From the NCBI RefSeq assembly GCF_900105395.1, contig NZ_LT629775.1, positions 5,168,001 to 5,232,000 on the forward strand: a stretch of DNA of 64,000 nt. Direction: 5' to 3'. Of the stretch, positions 1-8,467 are shown piece by piece. Below the pieces are notes generated by a model, which saw nothing but the letters and a program-made list of their open reading frames with translations, was not told where the DNA came from and did not search any database. The translations under genes and the position numbers were made by a program. The number at the start of each line of letters is the position of its first letter. Positions within the stretch are counted from its first letter, which is position 1. This DNA is from Streptomyces sp. TLI_053 (GTDB taxonomy: Bacteria > Actinomycetota > Actinomycetes > Streptomycetales > Streptomycetaceae).

Positions 1-1
1 G

Positions 2-784
2 CTCGCGCTGCCGGTCGCCGAGGCGGCGGTCCGGGAACGCCCGGACGACCCGTCCTGGGTCTCCGAACTCGGCCGGCTGCGGACCAGGCTGCGCGGCCGC
101 TGGGACGACGAGCTGCTGCGTGCCGCCCTGCCCGACCGCGCGGTCGAGGTCGTGGTCGTCTGCGGCGACCTCTTCGACCAGGAGGACGCCAACCTGGTGG
201 CGGGCTTCACCGACACCTTCGACACCGAGATCGACCAGGACGTCGTGATCAGCCGGTCGAGCATCCAGGGGCAGCTCGTGGAACGGCTGTTCGGCGGCCG
301 CAGCGAGCGGCTGGACGCCGAGCTGGAGCGGGCGCTGCGGCCGGTGGCGGTGGTCGAGCGGGAACGCAGCCGGGACAAGCCCCGCGGGCGCCGGCTGCGC
401 TATCCGATCGGGACGACGGTGGCGGTGCCGCACGGCCGGCGGCAGATCTTCGCGACCGCGTACTCCCGGCTGGGCAACGACATGGTGGCCCGGTCGCGTC
501 CGGAGCACCTCGCGTCGGCCCTGGACCGGCTCTGGGAGGCGGTCGCCCTGCACGGGCGGTACCGCCCGGTCGCGGTGCCGATGCTCGGCTCCGGCCTCGC
601 GCGGATCGTGGACCTCGACCGGGGCCGGCTCGCCAGGATGATCGTGGAGTCCTTCGTCCTGGCCTGCGCGGACGGCACCCCGGTCGCGCCGGAGCTGAGG
701 CTCGTCGTGCACCCGGACGACCTGCGCCGCACGGACCTGCTGGAGCTGGAGCGCTTCCTGCGGGACCCGTACGGGCGGGACTGA
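2..784 (+). CDS. Macro-domain protein, Thoeris ThsA-macro-like (5' partial)
   Basis: The frame is open from base 2, so the true start lies before the window; an internal GTG at 152 would cut into the first strand of the domain and is not the start. The visible 260 residues contain a macro-like fold: a V-V-V-C-G-D-L-F strand, then N-L-V-A-G-F-T-D-T-F-D-T, then S-S-I-Q-G-Q, R-Y-P-I-G-T, A-Y-S-R-L-G-N-D and a C-terminal V-P-M-L-G-S-G-L-A-R. From memory this order is typical of the DUF6430/ThsA-macro family, which in Thoeris defence binds a nucleotide signal. No ThsB-like TIR gene lies downstream, and what lies upstream cannot be seen. The domain class is fairly secure; a defence role is inference only. 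Confidence 0.6.
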   Translation, partial: LALPVAEAAVRERPDDPSWVSELGRLRTRLRGRWDDELLRAALPDRAVEVVVVCGDLFDQEDANLVAGFTDTFDTEIDQDVVISRSSIQGQLVERLFGGRSERLDAELERALRPVAVVERERSRDKPRGRRLRYPIGTTVAVPHGRRQIFATAYSRLGNDMVARSRPEHLASALDRLWEAVALHGRYRPVAVPMLGSGLARIVDLDRGRLARMIVESFVLACADGTPVAPELRLVVHPDDLRRTDLLELERFLRDPYGRD

Positions 785-1007
785 CGGCCGGGCCGGTACA
801 GCGGCGTTCCGCGGCCCGCGCCTTGGCATGCTGCTCCTCCCGCCGTGGGTGGGCGGGAGCGGACCCTGCCGTCCCCCGTGCGGTCGAGGTCCGCCCCGCC
901 TCCGGTGACAGCACACCAGTCCGGTCGCTTCCGGGGAAAGGCGCCGTCGCTTCCGGTCCGCTTCCGATCGGTGCCCCGCCACCCGCTTCCGGTCGCGGGC
1001 GGACACG

Positions 1008-1039
1008 CCAGTGGCGTCGCCCGGGGGCGACGCCACTGG
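1008..1039. terminator. Hairpin between convergent genes
   Basis: A perfect 14-bp stem (1008-1021 with 1026-1039) closes a CGGG loop. It sits between the macro-domain gene (ends 784) and the surface-protein gene on the other strand (stop at 1074-1076), 35 bp past the latter's stop. There is no T-run, as is usual for actinomycete terminators. The rest of 785-1073 holds several copies of CGCTTCCGG and no convincing gene. Confidence 0.6.
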
Positions 1040-1073
1040 TCCCGGCCTTGCTGTTCAGTTGTTCACCGGTGGA

Positions 1074-4000
1074 TCAGCTGTGCCGTCCCGGGCGGCGGTA
1101 GGCGACCAGGCACAGGAGCAGACCGCCGAGGACGGCGAGGCCTCCGAGGGCCGCGATCAGGCCGTCGGCGGCGGAGCTGCCGGTGTCCGGCAGCGGCTCG
1201 CCGGTCGGCCGGTGGTGGGTCGGCCGGTGGGTCGGGACCGTGGACGCGGTGGTCGTGGTCGTGGCGGACGGGGACGACGACGTCGGGGACGCGGTCGGCG
1301 AGGGCGAAGCGGTCGGCGACGGCGAGGACGTCGGGCTGGGCGAGGCGGTGGGCGACGGCGAGGACGTCGGGCTCGGCGACGAGGTCGGCGAGGGCGAGGA
1401 CGTCGGCGAGGGCGACGGGGACGGGGACGGGGACGAGGACCGGAGCACGACGCCCATGTCGAGGTCGAGGTAGCGCCGGCCGCCGGAGAGGGTGACGGTC
1501 TGGGTCAGGCCGGTGGTGGGGTCGGCGTCGGAGTCCTTGGTGGGGTCGGTGCCGGAGGCGCGGGTGGTGACCTTGGCGCCCTGCGGCAGCGTGGAGAGGT
1601 CGAACCGCACCTGGTAGGTGCCGTCGGGGAGGTTGTCGAAGAGGTACAGGCCGTTGGCGTCGGTGGTGGTGGTGACGGGTCGGCCGTTGGCGTCGACGAC
1701 GGGCTGTCCGTTGCCGTCGAGCAGGTCGACCTTGACGCCGGGGACGCCGGTGTCGCCGGGCTTCTGGACGCCGGAGCCGTCCTTGTCGACCCAGACGAAG
1801 TCACCGAGCGCGTTGTCGGCCGGTGGCGGGGGCTGGACGATGCCCATGTCGAGGTCGAGGTAGCGCTGGCCGCCGGAGAGGGTGACGGTCTGGGTCAGGC
1901 CGGTGGTGGGGTCGGCGTCGGAGTCCTTGGTGGGGTCGGTGCCCGCGCCCCGGACGGTGACCTTGGCGCCCTGCGGGAGGGTGGTGAGGTCGAACCGCAC
2001 CTGGTAGGTGCCGTCGGGGAGGTTGTCGAAGAGGTACAGGCCGTTGGCGTCGGTGGTGGTGGTGACGGGTCGGCCGTCCTTGTCGCGCACCGGCTGGCCG
2101 TTCTCGTCCAGCAGGTCGACCTTGACGCCGGGGACGCCGGTGTCGCCGGGCTTCTGGACGCCGGAGCCGTCCTTGTCGACCCAGACGAAGTCACCGAGCG
2201 CGTTGTTCGGCTCGGTGACCCGCTTCACCGCGACGCCGACCTTGGCCGGCTCGGCGGGCAGCAGCTGCCGGCCCTCGTTGTCGGTGGCGGTGAAGGCGAA
2301 GCTGTTCCAGGCGTACTCGGTGTCCGGAGCGTCGAACGGGGTGACCATCGGCCAGGTCAGGGTGAAGGACTCCCCGGAGGCCATCGCGCCGGCGCGGTGG
2401 ACGCGGAACCAGGTCGCCGTCCCCGGGGCGGGGAAGGCGGTGGTCCAGACCGCGTTCGCGTTGCAGCCGGTCCGGTCGACCAGCGCGCTCTCGACACAGG
2501 GGTTGGCGTCGGTGGTGTACTCGATCACCACGGTCGGGTCGCTGCTGACGATCGGCTCGCTCAGCGAGGGCGTCCAGGTGCTGCCGCGCTGCGCGTCCTG
2601 GGTGAGCACGTAGTTGTCGCCGGGGGTGGGCAGCTTGTCGTAGGCGATGAAGTCGGTGACCGGGTCCGGCGAGTCGTTGCGGACGGTCATCCGGTAGGAG
2701 ATGTGGCCGCCGGGGGTAGCGGTGCCGATGCTCAGGTAGTCGGAGTCGAGGTCGCCCTTCACCTCCTTGAACGAGCGCAGCACGCTGGGCACGTCCACCT
2801 GGATCTTGGAGGAGGCGTGGCAGAGCAGCTCGGTGGTGTTGCCGTTGCCGTTGAGGTCGAGCACGTCCGGGGTGCTGCCGCTGTCGGAGCCGGAGAACAT
2901 GCAGGCGACCGGGTCGGTCGGCTGGTCGACGGTGACGTAGACGTCGTTGGTCAGTTCACCGGAGCGGATGCTGCTGGCGACCTGGACGTCGAAGAGCATC
3001 CGGTAGGCCAGCGGGTCGTGCAGGTAGGTGGAGTCGGGCGCGCCGGCCGGCCACTGCATCCTCAGCAGCTGGCGGCCGTCGGGGCCGGGGGTGACGGTGA
3101 TCGACTCGGGGGCCTTGGCGTCCGGGTAGTTCGGGTCCGGCCGGGCGGAGCCGTCGATGTAGACGACGCCGGGCGGCAGCAGGTCGAGCAGGACGAGCGG
3201 GCGGTCCAGGTCACGGGCGCTGCGGTTGTAGGGGATGACCTGGAAGGTCGCCATGCCGCCGGGGGCGGACAGCTCGCCGGAGACGGTGGTCTTGGCCGCG
3301 CCGAGGTTGGTGGCCTGAGTGATCGTGGTGCTGGCGCAGGCGTTGGCACTGGCGTTGTTGGTGCCGTCGGTCGCGGAGGTGTCGACACAGTTGGTCAGCG
3401 GGACGGGGGCGGCGCGCCCGTCGTGGCCGGGGGTGGCGACCTGGGTGACCAGCTGCACCGCGTTGCCGGGGCTCCAGCCGGTGGGGATGGGGCCGTTCCA
3501 GGTGAACCGGAGGCCGTCGAGCCAGCGGCCGGCGGGGATGCCGAGGACGTCGTTGGCCGGGTCGCCGGCGCCCTCGGCGAAGGTGACCCGGCGGTTGGCG
3601 GCGCCGTTGAAGGGGCTTCCGGGGCTGAAGGTCAGCCAGGTCGGGTCACCGTTGAGCCGGTACTGGAGGGTGAGCTGGATGCTGGTGGGGTTCCACGGCT
3701 CCAGCTGGAGGGACTGGGGGTAGATCCAGTTGTAGAGGCCGTCGGTGGTGCCGGTACCGGGGTCGGTGATGGTCAGGCTGGTGGCCGGGCCGGAGGTGTT
3801 GGTGGCCGACAGGCTGAAGCTGTTGAGGTCGCCGGAGACGACGGTGTCGCGCCACACCTTGCTGGCGGTGACGTCCACACCGGTGGCCGGGGGCTGGAAC
3901 TGGCCGGTGGTGGTGGAGGCGGAGTCCAGCGTGGTCTCGGGGTCGGTGCCGAGCGGGTCGCCCAGCAGGTCCACGTTGTTGGTGGAGGTGGTGCCGCTGG

Positions 4001-4793
4001 GGAAGTCGCTCTCCGGGTAGTACACGACCAGGACACCCGGCTGGCGGCAGCCGCCGCGGCCGTTGCCGGACACGAACGGGCCGATGTCGTAGCCCCAGGT
4101 GTTGGGACCGGGGGCCACCTGGGTCCAGCCCGGCGAGCGGCCGGTGTCCACCACCGCGCCCGGCGGCAGGGTGTCGAACAGACGGCTGCTGTCCAGGTCG
4201 ACGTTGGGCACGTTGTCGGTGGCGCAGGGGCTGAACTGGTAGGTGACGGTGCGCCCGTCCTGGCTGCTGGTCTGGATGCCCTTGGTCACCGTGTACTGCG
4301 GCTGGACCTCGGCCCTGGTGTTGGCGCTCGCGTTCTGCGAGGTCTCACCGGTGGCACTCATGGTGGCCGAGTTGGTGGAGGTGGCGCCGTTGGGGGTGGT
4401 GAAGTTGGGGTACTTCATGACCACCGTGATGGTGGCGGTGGTGCCGGGGCTGAGGTTCTGCAGCTTGATGTCCATCGTGCCGCCCATCGCGCCGGTCGCG
4501 GGCACGGTGGAGCCGGCCTGGTCGACCGAGGAGGGGTCGGGGGTCCAGCCGACGAACTGCATGTTCGACGGCAGGGTGTCGAGGATGTGTCCGCCGGTGC
4601 ATTCGTTGATCGAGCACGTGTACCGGAGGGTGTAGGTGACGTTCTCCCCCGGGGAGGCGGTCGCCTTGTCCACGCTCTTGGTGAAGGAGATGGCGGCCTG
4701 CGCCGGTGGGGCGATCAGGCCGCTGCCCAGGAGGGTTCCTCCTAGGAGGGCGAGAACCGAGGCGATCCGCCCGGTCCGGAAGGGAATACGCAT
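1074..4793 (-). CDS. LPXTG-anchored surface protein with SdrD-type B repeats
   Basis: This encodes a 1239-residue secreted, wall-anchored protein. Residues 1-33 are a signal peptide ending in A-Q-A. An isopeptide/DUF11-type beta domain follows (I-S-F-T-K-S-V-D-K, P-G-E-N-V-T-Y), and further DUF11-like stretches run to about residue 860. Two SdrD_B domains begin with N-A-L-G-D-F-V-W-V-D-K-D-G-S-G at about residues 862 and 992. A Ser-Pro-Thr wall-spanning stretch (about 1121-1190) leads to L-P-D-T-G near 1201, a hydrophobic segment and a short basic tail, which is a sortase signal. The likely role is adhesion or surface architecture; the ligand cannot be told. The ATG at 4791-4793 is the only start that keeps the whole signal peptide, but no strong ribosome site precedes it. 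It appears to be transcribed alone. Confidence 0.85.
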   Translation of the reverse strand: MRIPFRTGRIASVLALLGGTLLGSGLIAPPAQAAISFTKSVDKATASPGENVTYTLRYTCSINECTGGHILDTLPSNMQFVGWTPDPSSVDQAGSTVPATGAMGGTMDIKLQNLSPGTTATITVVMKYPNFTTPNGATSTNSATMSATGETSQNASANTRAEVQPQYTVTKGIQTSSQDGRTVTYQFSPCATDNVPNVDLDSSRLFDTLPPGAVVDTGRSPGWTQVAPGPNTWGYDIGPFVSGNGRGGCRQPGVLVVYYPESDFPSGTTSTNNVDLLGDPLGTDPETTLDSASTTTGQFQPPATGVDVTASKVWRDTVVSGDLNSFSLSATNTSGPATSLTITDPGTGTTDGLYNWIYPQSLQLEPWNPTSIQLTLQYRLNGDPTWLTFSPGSPFNGAANRRVTFAEGAGDPANDVLGIPAGRWLDGLRFTWNGPIPTGWSPGNAVQLVTQVATPGHDGRAAPVPLTNCVDTSATDGTNNASANACASTTITQATNLGAAKTTVSGELSAPGGMATFQVIPYNRSARDLDRPLVLLDLLPPGVVYIDGSARPDPNYPDAKAPESITVTPGPDGRQLLRMQWPAGAPDSTYLHDPLAYRMLFDVQVASSIRSGELTNDVYVTVDQPTDPVACMFSGSDSGSTPDVLDLNGNGNTTELLCHASSKIQVDVPSVLRSFKEVKGDLDSDYLSIGTATPGGHISYRMTVRNDSPDPVTDFIAYDKLPTPGDNYVLTQDAQRGSTWTPSLSEPIVSSDPTVVIEYTTDANPCVESALVDRTGCNANAVWTTAFPAPGTATWFRVHRAGAMASGESFTLTWPMVTPFDAPDTEYAWNSFAFTATDNEGRQLLPAEPAKVGVAVKRVTEPNNALGDFVWVDKDGSGVQKPGDTGVPGVKVDLLDENGQPVRDKDGRPVTTTTDANGLYLFDNLPDGTYQVRFDLTTLPQGAKVTVRGAGTDPTKDSDADPTTGLTQTVTLSGGQRYLDLDMGIVQPPPPADNALGDFVWVDKDGSGVQKPGDTGVPGVKVDLLDGNGQPVVDANGRPVTTTTDANGLYLFDNLPDGTYQVRFDLSTLPQGAKVTTRASGTDPTKDSDADPTTGLTQTVTLSGGRRYLDLDMGVVLRSSSPSPSPSPSPTSSPSPTSSPSPTSSPSPTASPSPTSSPSPTASPSPTASPTSSSPSATTTTTASTVPTHRPTHHRPTGEPLPDTGSSAADGLIAALGGLAVLGGLLLCLVAYRRPGRHS
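1447..2216 (-). repeat. Tandem 390-bp coding repeat (two SdrD_B domains)
   Basis: Two copies of about 390 bp (130 codons), roughly 1437-1826 and 1827-2216, encode the two B domains and are almost identical in DNA, including at third positions. They differ mainly where one copy reads D-E-N-G-Q-P-V-R-D-K-D and the other D-G-N-G-Q-P-V-V-D-A-N. The near identity suggests recent duplication or gene conversion and a site for copy-number change. Confidence 0.8.
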
Positions 4794-4875
4794 ACCGGAC
4801 AGTTGATCCGACCGTTCGTCACACGCCCGGGCGACGCGAGGGCGGGTGACGGCGTTTCACCTTGTCAGACGAGCG

Positions 4876-5640
4876 TCAAATCCCATCCTCGGAGTCCGTC
4901 GCTCCCGGGGCCGGCACCGGGGCCGGGTTCGCGCCGGTGTGGAGGACGTCGCGGGCCTGTTCGGCGGAGCGGCTGATGCTCTCGCCGACGAAGTCCATGA
5001 ACCGCGCGATGTTCTCCAGACGAACGGCCGCCGGGGTGCCGGTGCCGAGCACGCCGACGCCCTCCCGGGCGGTCCCGGCGAACCGGGCGTGGGCCTGGGC
5101 GGCGGCGATCATCGACTGGTACCAGACGTCGCCGTCGACGACGTAGCGCTCGCGGCGGCGCTCGTCGCGTTCGCGCCGGACCAGGCCGTGGGCCTCCAGG
5201 AACGCGATCGCCTTGGAGACGGACGCCGGGCTCACCTGGAGCCGCCGGACGAGTTCGGCCGCGGTGACGCTCCCCTCGTCGGTGGTGAACAAGCAGGTCA
5301 GGACCCTGGCCATCATCCTGGGCAGGCCCTGCTGCATCACCAGGGCGGTGAACACCTCCTCGTACGCGCGCACGGCCTCCGGGTCGCGCCCGTGCGCGGC
5401 CGGCTCGGGCGGCTGCGGTCCGCGGGGGGCGGCCTGCCGGCTCCGGTGGGCGCGGCGCTCGGTGGCGCGGTGGGCCGCGTCGGCGCGGTAGGCGGTGGGG
5501 CCGCCGTTGCGCATCACCTCGCGGGTGACCGTCGAGGTGGGGCGGTCGAGGCGCCTGGCGATCTCCGCGTAGGCGAGCCCGTCGGCCACCCCGAGTGCGA
5601 TCTGCTGGCGTTCCTGCTGGGTGAGTCGGCCTCCCGGCAC
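4876..5640 (-). CDS. MarR/GbsR-type regulator with extra N-terminal HTH
   Basis: This is a predicted DNA-binding regulator of 254 residues. I place the start at the GTG at 5638-5640 because GGGAG lies about 8 nt before it; the frame stays open upstream but only runs antisense to the next gene. The N-terminus (L-T-Q-Q-E-R-Q-Q-I-A, Y-A-E-I-A-R-R-L-D-R-P-T-S-T-V-T-R-E-V) is an IS30-like helix-turn-helix. A second, winged HTH follows mid-protein (A-A-E-L-V-R-R-L-Q-V-S-P-A-S-V-S-K-A-I-A-F-L-E, then R-R-E-R-D-E-R-R-R-E-R-Y), as in MarR/GbsR proteins. It is divergent from the DUF4097 gene, with TGCAACG dyads between them, so autoregulation and control of that gene are likely. Confidence 0.75.
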   Translation of the reverse strand: MPGGRLTQQERQQIALGVADGLAYAEIARRLDRPTSTVTREVMRNGGPTAYRADAAHRATERRAHRSRQAAPRGPQPPEPAAHGRDPEAVRAYEEVFTALVMQQGLPRMMARVLTCLFTTDEGSVTAAELVRRLQVSPASVSKAIAFLEAHGLVRRERDERRRERYVVDGDVWYQSMIAAAQAHARFAGTAREGVGVLGTGTPAAVRLENIARFMDFVGESISRSAEQARDVLHTGANPAPVPAPGATDSEDGI

Positions 5641-5694
5641 CTCGGTCTCCCTTCGTGCGGCCCGGACCTCCGCAGCATAGCGTTCATGCACCGT

Positions 5695-5748
5695 CAATGC
5701 AACGATCGATCGCGTCGACGTTGCATTGAAAGAGGATTCGTTGCAACG
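5695..5748. promoter_or_regulatory. Operator cluster of TGCAACG dyads
   Basis: CAATGCAACG (5695-5704) is mirrored exactly by CGTTGCATTG (5719-5728). The perfect palindrome CGTTGCAACG follows at 5739-5748. Weaker relatives occur at 5782-5794 (CTTCG-caa-CGAAG) and 5817-5827 (AACG-tag-CGTT). All lie in the AT-richer gap between the divergent MarR-type and DUF4097 genes, as expected for binding by that regulator. Confidence 0.65.
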
Positions 5749-5878
5749 ATATTCGACATCTGGCCTGCAGTTATGGCTGTTCTTCGCAACGAAGCTATTG
5801 ATGGATATGCGAATGCAACGTAGCGTTCGTGATGTCAGAAAGCAGCAGGAGCACCACGAGCAACAGGAGAGCAGCACC

Positions 5879-6538
5879 ATGGAGAAGTTCGCCACCACCG
5901 CCCCGGTCACCGCTGTCGTCGGCCTGCCGGCCGGCCGGGTCCAGGTGATCGCCGCCGACCGGGCCGACGTCACCGTCGAGGTGCGGCCCGCCGAGTCCGG
6001 CCGCGCCCGCGACATCCGCACCGCCGAGCAGGCCGTCGTCGGTTTCCGGGACGGCGTCCTGCGGGTCGACACCGTGCCCGGCGGCCGGCTGGTCGGTGCC
6101 GGTGCCGTGGAGATCACCCTCCAGGTGCCCGTCGGCTCCCGGATCGAGGTGGCCTCCGAGAGCACCGAGCTCCGGGCCGTCGGCCGCCTCGGTGACGTCG
6201 TCGTGCAGGGTGCCTACCGCCGGATCAAGATCGACGAGGCCGACAGCGTGCGGCTGACCGCGGTCGACGGCGACGTCGAGGTCGGCCGGCTCAACGGCCC
6301 GGCCGACATCAGCACCTCCCGGGGCTCCGTCCGGATCGCCGAGGCGCTTCGCGGCGCGGTGGTGCTCCGCACCGAGTCCGGCGACATCGAGGTGGCCGCC
6401 GCGGCCGGGGTCTCCGCGGCCCTGGACGCCGGTACCGGGCACGGCCGGATCAGCAACAGCCTGCGCAACGACGGCGCCGCGGTCCTCGACATCCGCGCCA
6501 CCACCTCCTACGGCGACATCGCCGCCCGGAGCCTGTGA
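5879..6538 (+). CDS. DUF4097 beta-strand-repeat protein
   Basis: This encodes 219 residues with no signal peptide or membrane segment. The ATG at 5879 is preceded by AGGAGA at a workable distance; an in-frame start at 5726 would lie inside the operator cluster and is rejected. After a short lead the chain is a run of short beta strands with repeated V-R-L-T-A-V-D-G-D-V-E-V / I-S-T-S-R-G-S-V-R-I / L-R-T-E-S-G-D-I-E-V patterns, typical of DUF4097 (adhesin-like right-handed beta structures). The biochemical function is unknown. The regulator/DUF4097 divergent layout suggests a stress- or ligand-inducible unit. It is followed by a convergent terminator-like hairpin before cydC. Confidence 0.75.
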   Translation: MEKFATTAPVTAVVGLPAGRVQVIAADRADVTVEVRPAESGRARDIRTAEQAVVGFRDGVLRVDTVPGGRLVGAGAVEITLQVPVGSRIEVASESTELRAVGRLGDVVVQGAYRRIKIDEADSVRLTAVDGDVEVGRLNGPADISTSRGSVRIAEALRGAVVLRTESGDIEVAAAAGVSAALDAGTGHGRISNSLRNDGAAVLDIRATTSYGDIAARSL

Positions 6539-6639
6539 GCGGCCCGGGTGCGACCGGCCGGGCCGCCCGGGCCGCCCGGGTGCGACCGCTCCGGGTCCGC
6601 GGTGCCCGTGCGCGCGGTGCCCGGGTCCGCGCGGGAGCC

Positions 6640-6659
6640 GGGTGCCGCCCGCGGCACCC
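6640..6659. terminator. Convergent hairpin
   Basis: GGGTGCCGC (6640-6648) pairs with GCGGCACCC (6651-6659) across a 2-nt gap, followed by a further GC-rich dyad up to cydC. It lies between the convergent DUF4097 and cydC genes and may serve both. Confidence 0.5.
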
Positions 6660-6685
6660 CACCCGCCCCCGGCGGGCGGGGCGGG

Positions 6686-8467
6686 TCAGGACGCGGCCGG
6701 TGCGCCGGCCGGCACGAGCCGGCCGGCGGCGAGGGTCAGCACCTCGTCGACGGCGTCCAGGGCGGCGTGGTCGTGGGTGACCAGCAGGGTGGTCCGGCCG
6801 CGGGTCGCGTCGAGCACGTCGGCGAGGACGGCGGCGGCGGTGTCCGGGTCGAGGCCCTCGGTCGGCTCGTCCAGGACCAGCACCGGCGGGTCCGCGAGCA
6901 GGGCGCGGGCCAGCAGCAGCCGTCGGCGCTGACCGCCGGAGACGGTGGCGCCGTCCCCGCCGAGCACCGTCTCCCAGCCCTCGGGGAGGGAGTCGATCCA
7001 GTCGAGCAGCCGGGCCCGGCGGGCCGCGTCGCGGAGCTCCTCGTCGGTGGCCTCGGGGCGGGCCAGCCGCAGATTGGCCCGGACGGTGGTGTGGAAGACA
7101 TGGGCGTCCTGGGTCATGCCGGTGATCGCCCGGCGGACGTCGGCACCCGCGCAGTCCCGCAGTTCCCGCCCGCCGATCCGGATGCTGCCGCCCTCGTACG
7201 GGAGGAACCGCATCAGCGCCGCGATCAGGGTGGACTTGCCGGAGCCGCTGGCGCCGACCAGCGCGACCCGGCGGCCGGGCGGCAGCCGCAGGCTCACCCC
7301 GTCCAGGACGGCCGGGCCGTCCGGGCGGTGGCGCACCCGCAGGCCGGTGATCTCCACGCCGAGCGGGCCGTCGAGGGGGAGCGGGGCCGGATCGGCCGGA
7401 TCGGTGACCGGGGCCGGGGTGTCCATCAGGTCGGCGAGGCGGCGGGCGGAGGCCCAGACGTCGGCCAGCCGGCGGGCCGCGGCGGGCAGTCCGGCGAGGG
7501 CGTCGAAGGAGACCAGGGCGAGCACCGCGAGGACGGTGAGCTGTACGGCCGGCAGCCGGCCGTCGGCGTGCGCGCGCAGGCCGAGCCAGGTGACCCCGAC
7601 CGTGGCCGCCGCCTGGAGCAGCAGGACCACGGCGGAGGCGAGCGAGGTGGTGAGCGCCCGGCGCTCCTCCAGGTCGGCGATCCGGGCGGTGGCCGCCGCG
7701 GTCCGGGCGTGGGCGCGGCCCCGGGCACCGTACGCGGCGAGGTCGGCCGCACCCCGGGTCAGGTCGACGGTGAGCGCGGCGAGTTCGGCGCGCGCGGCCT
7801 TCTCGGCGCGACCGTCCCGGCGGGACAGCGCGAGCACCAGGGCGGGCACCACGAGCGCGGCGAGGGCGAGCAGCAGGGCGAGCAGCAGCCCGGCCGGCGG
7901 AAGCAGCACCAGCGCGGTACCGGTGGCGGCCGCGGCGACCAGGACGGCGGCGGTGACCGGGATCAGCACCCGCAGCAGCAGGTCCTGCGCGGCGTCGACG
8001 TCGTCGACCAGCCGGGTCAGCAGGTCGCCGCCGCGGAAGGCGGGGGTGCCGGCCGGGGCGAGCGGGACGAGCGCCTCGTACACCCGGGCGCGGAAGTCGG
8101 CGACGGCGCGCAGCACGCCGTCGTGCCCGAGCAGGCGGTCGGCGTAGCGCAGGGTGCCCCGGCCGAGGGCGAGGGCGCGGACGGCGACGATCGCGACGGC
8201 GACGGCGGCGATCGGAGGCTGTTCGGCGGCGCGGGTGATCAGCCAGGCGGCGGTGGCCATCAGCGCGGCGCCGCTGAGTTCGCTGCCGGCGGCGGCCAGC
8301 ACGGCGGGCAGCAGCCGGCGCCAGTGCGGCAGCAGCAGGCTCAGCAGCCGGAGGGTGGGGTGGGAGCCGCTGGCGGCGCGGTCGGGCATCGGAGCTCCGG
8401 GGGCGAGCGGTCGGGGCGCGGGGGCGGCGCCCGGGGGGAGGGCGGCCGCGGCGGCCGGGCGGGTCAT
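6686..8467 (-). CDS. cydC: Thiol reductant ABC exporter subunit CydC
   Basis: This is a 593-residue half-transporter: six membrane helices, then an ATP-binding domain with Walker A G-A-S-G-S-G-K-S-T, signature V-S-G-G-Q and Walker B V-L-V-L-D-E-P. With CydD it exports cysteine/glutathione-type thiols needed for assembly of cytochrome bd (known for the E. coli pair). The ATG (8465-8467) overlaps the cydD stop as ATGA, indicating translational coupling. It is the last gene of cydABDC. In-frame sequence upstream of this start is antisense-like read-through within cydD and is excluded. Confidence 0.92.
   Translation of the reverse strand: MTRPAAAAALPPGAAPAPRPLAPGAPMPDRAASGSHPTLRLLSLLLPHWRRLLPAVLAAAGSELSGAALMATAAWLITRAAEQPPIAAVAVAIVAVRALALGRGTLRYADRLLGHDGVLRAVADFRARVYEALVPLAPAGTPAFRGGDLLTRLVDDVDAAQDLLLRVLIPVTAAVLVAAAATGTALVLLPPAGLLLALLLALAALVVPALVLALSRRDGRAEKAARAELAALTVDLTRGAADLAAYGARGRAHARTAAATARIADLEERRALTTSLASAVVLLLQAAATVGVTWLGLRAHADGRLPAVQLTVLAVLALVSFDALAGLPAAARRLADVWASARRLADLMDTPAPVTDPADPAPLPLDGPLGVEITGLRVRHRPDGPAVLDGVSLRLPPGRRVALVGASGSGKSTLIAALMRFLPYEGGSIRIGGRELRDCAGADVRRAITGMTQDAHVFHTTVRANLRLARPEATDEELRDAARRARLLDWIDSLPEGWETVLGGDGATVSGGQRRRLLLARALLADPPVLVLDEPTEGLDPDTAAAVLADVLDATRGRTTLLVTHDHAALDAVDEVLTLAAGRLVPAGAPAAS

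Noticed and set aside
1011..4745. 1244-codon open frame on the plus strand opposite the surface-protein gene
   Set aside because: It is a low-complexity Gly/Val-rich mirror of the real gene; the minus strand has the signal peptide, domains and sortase signal.
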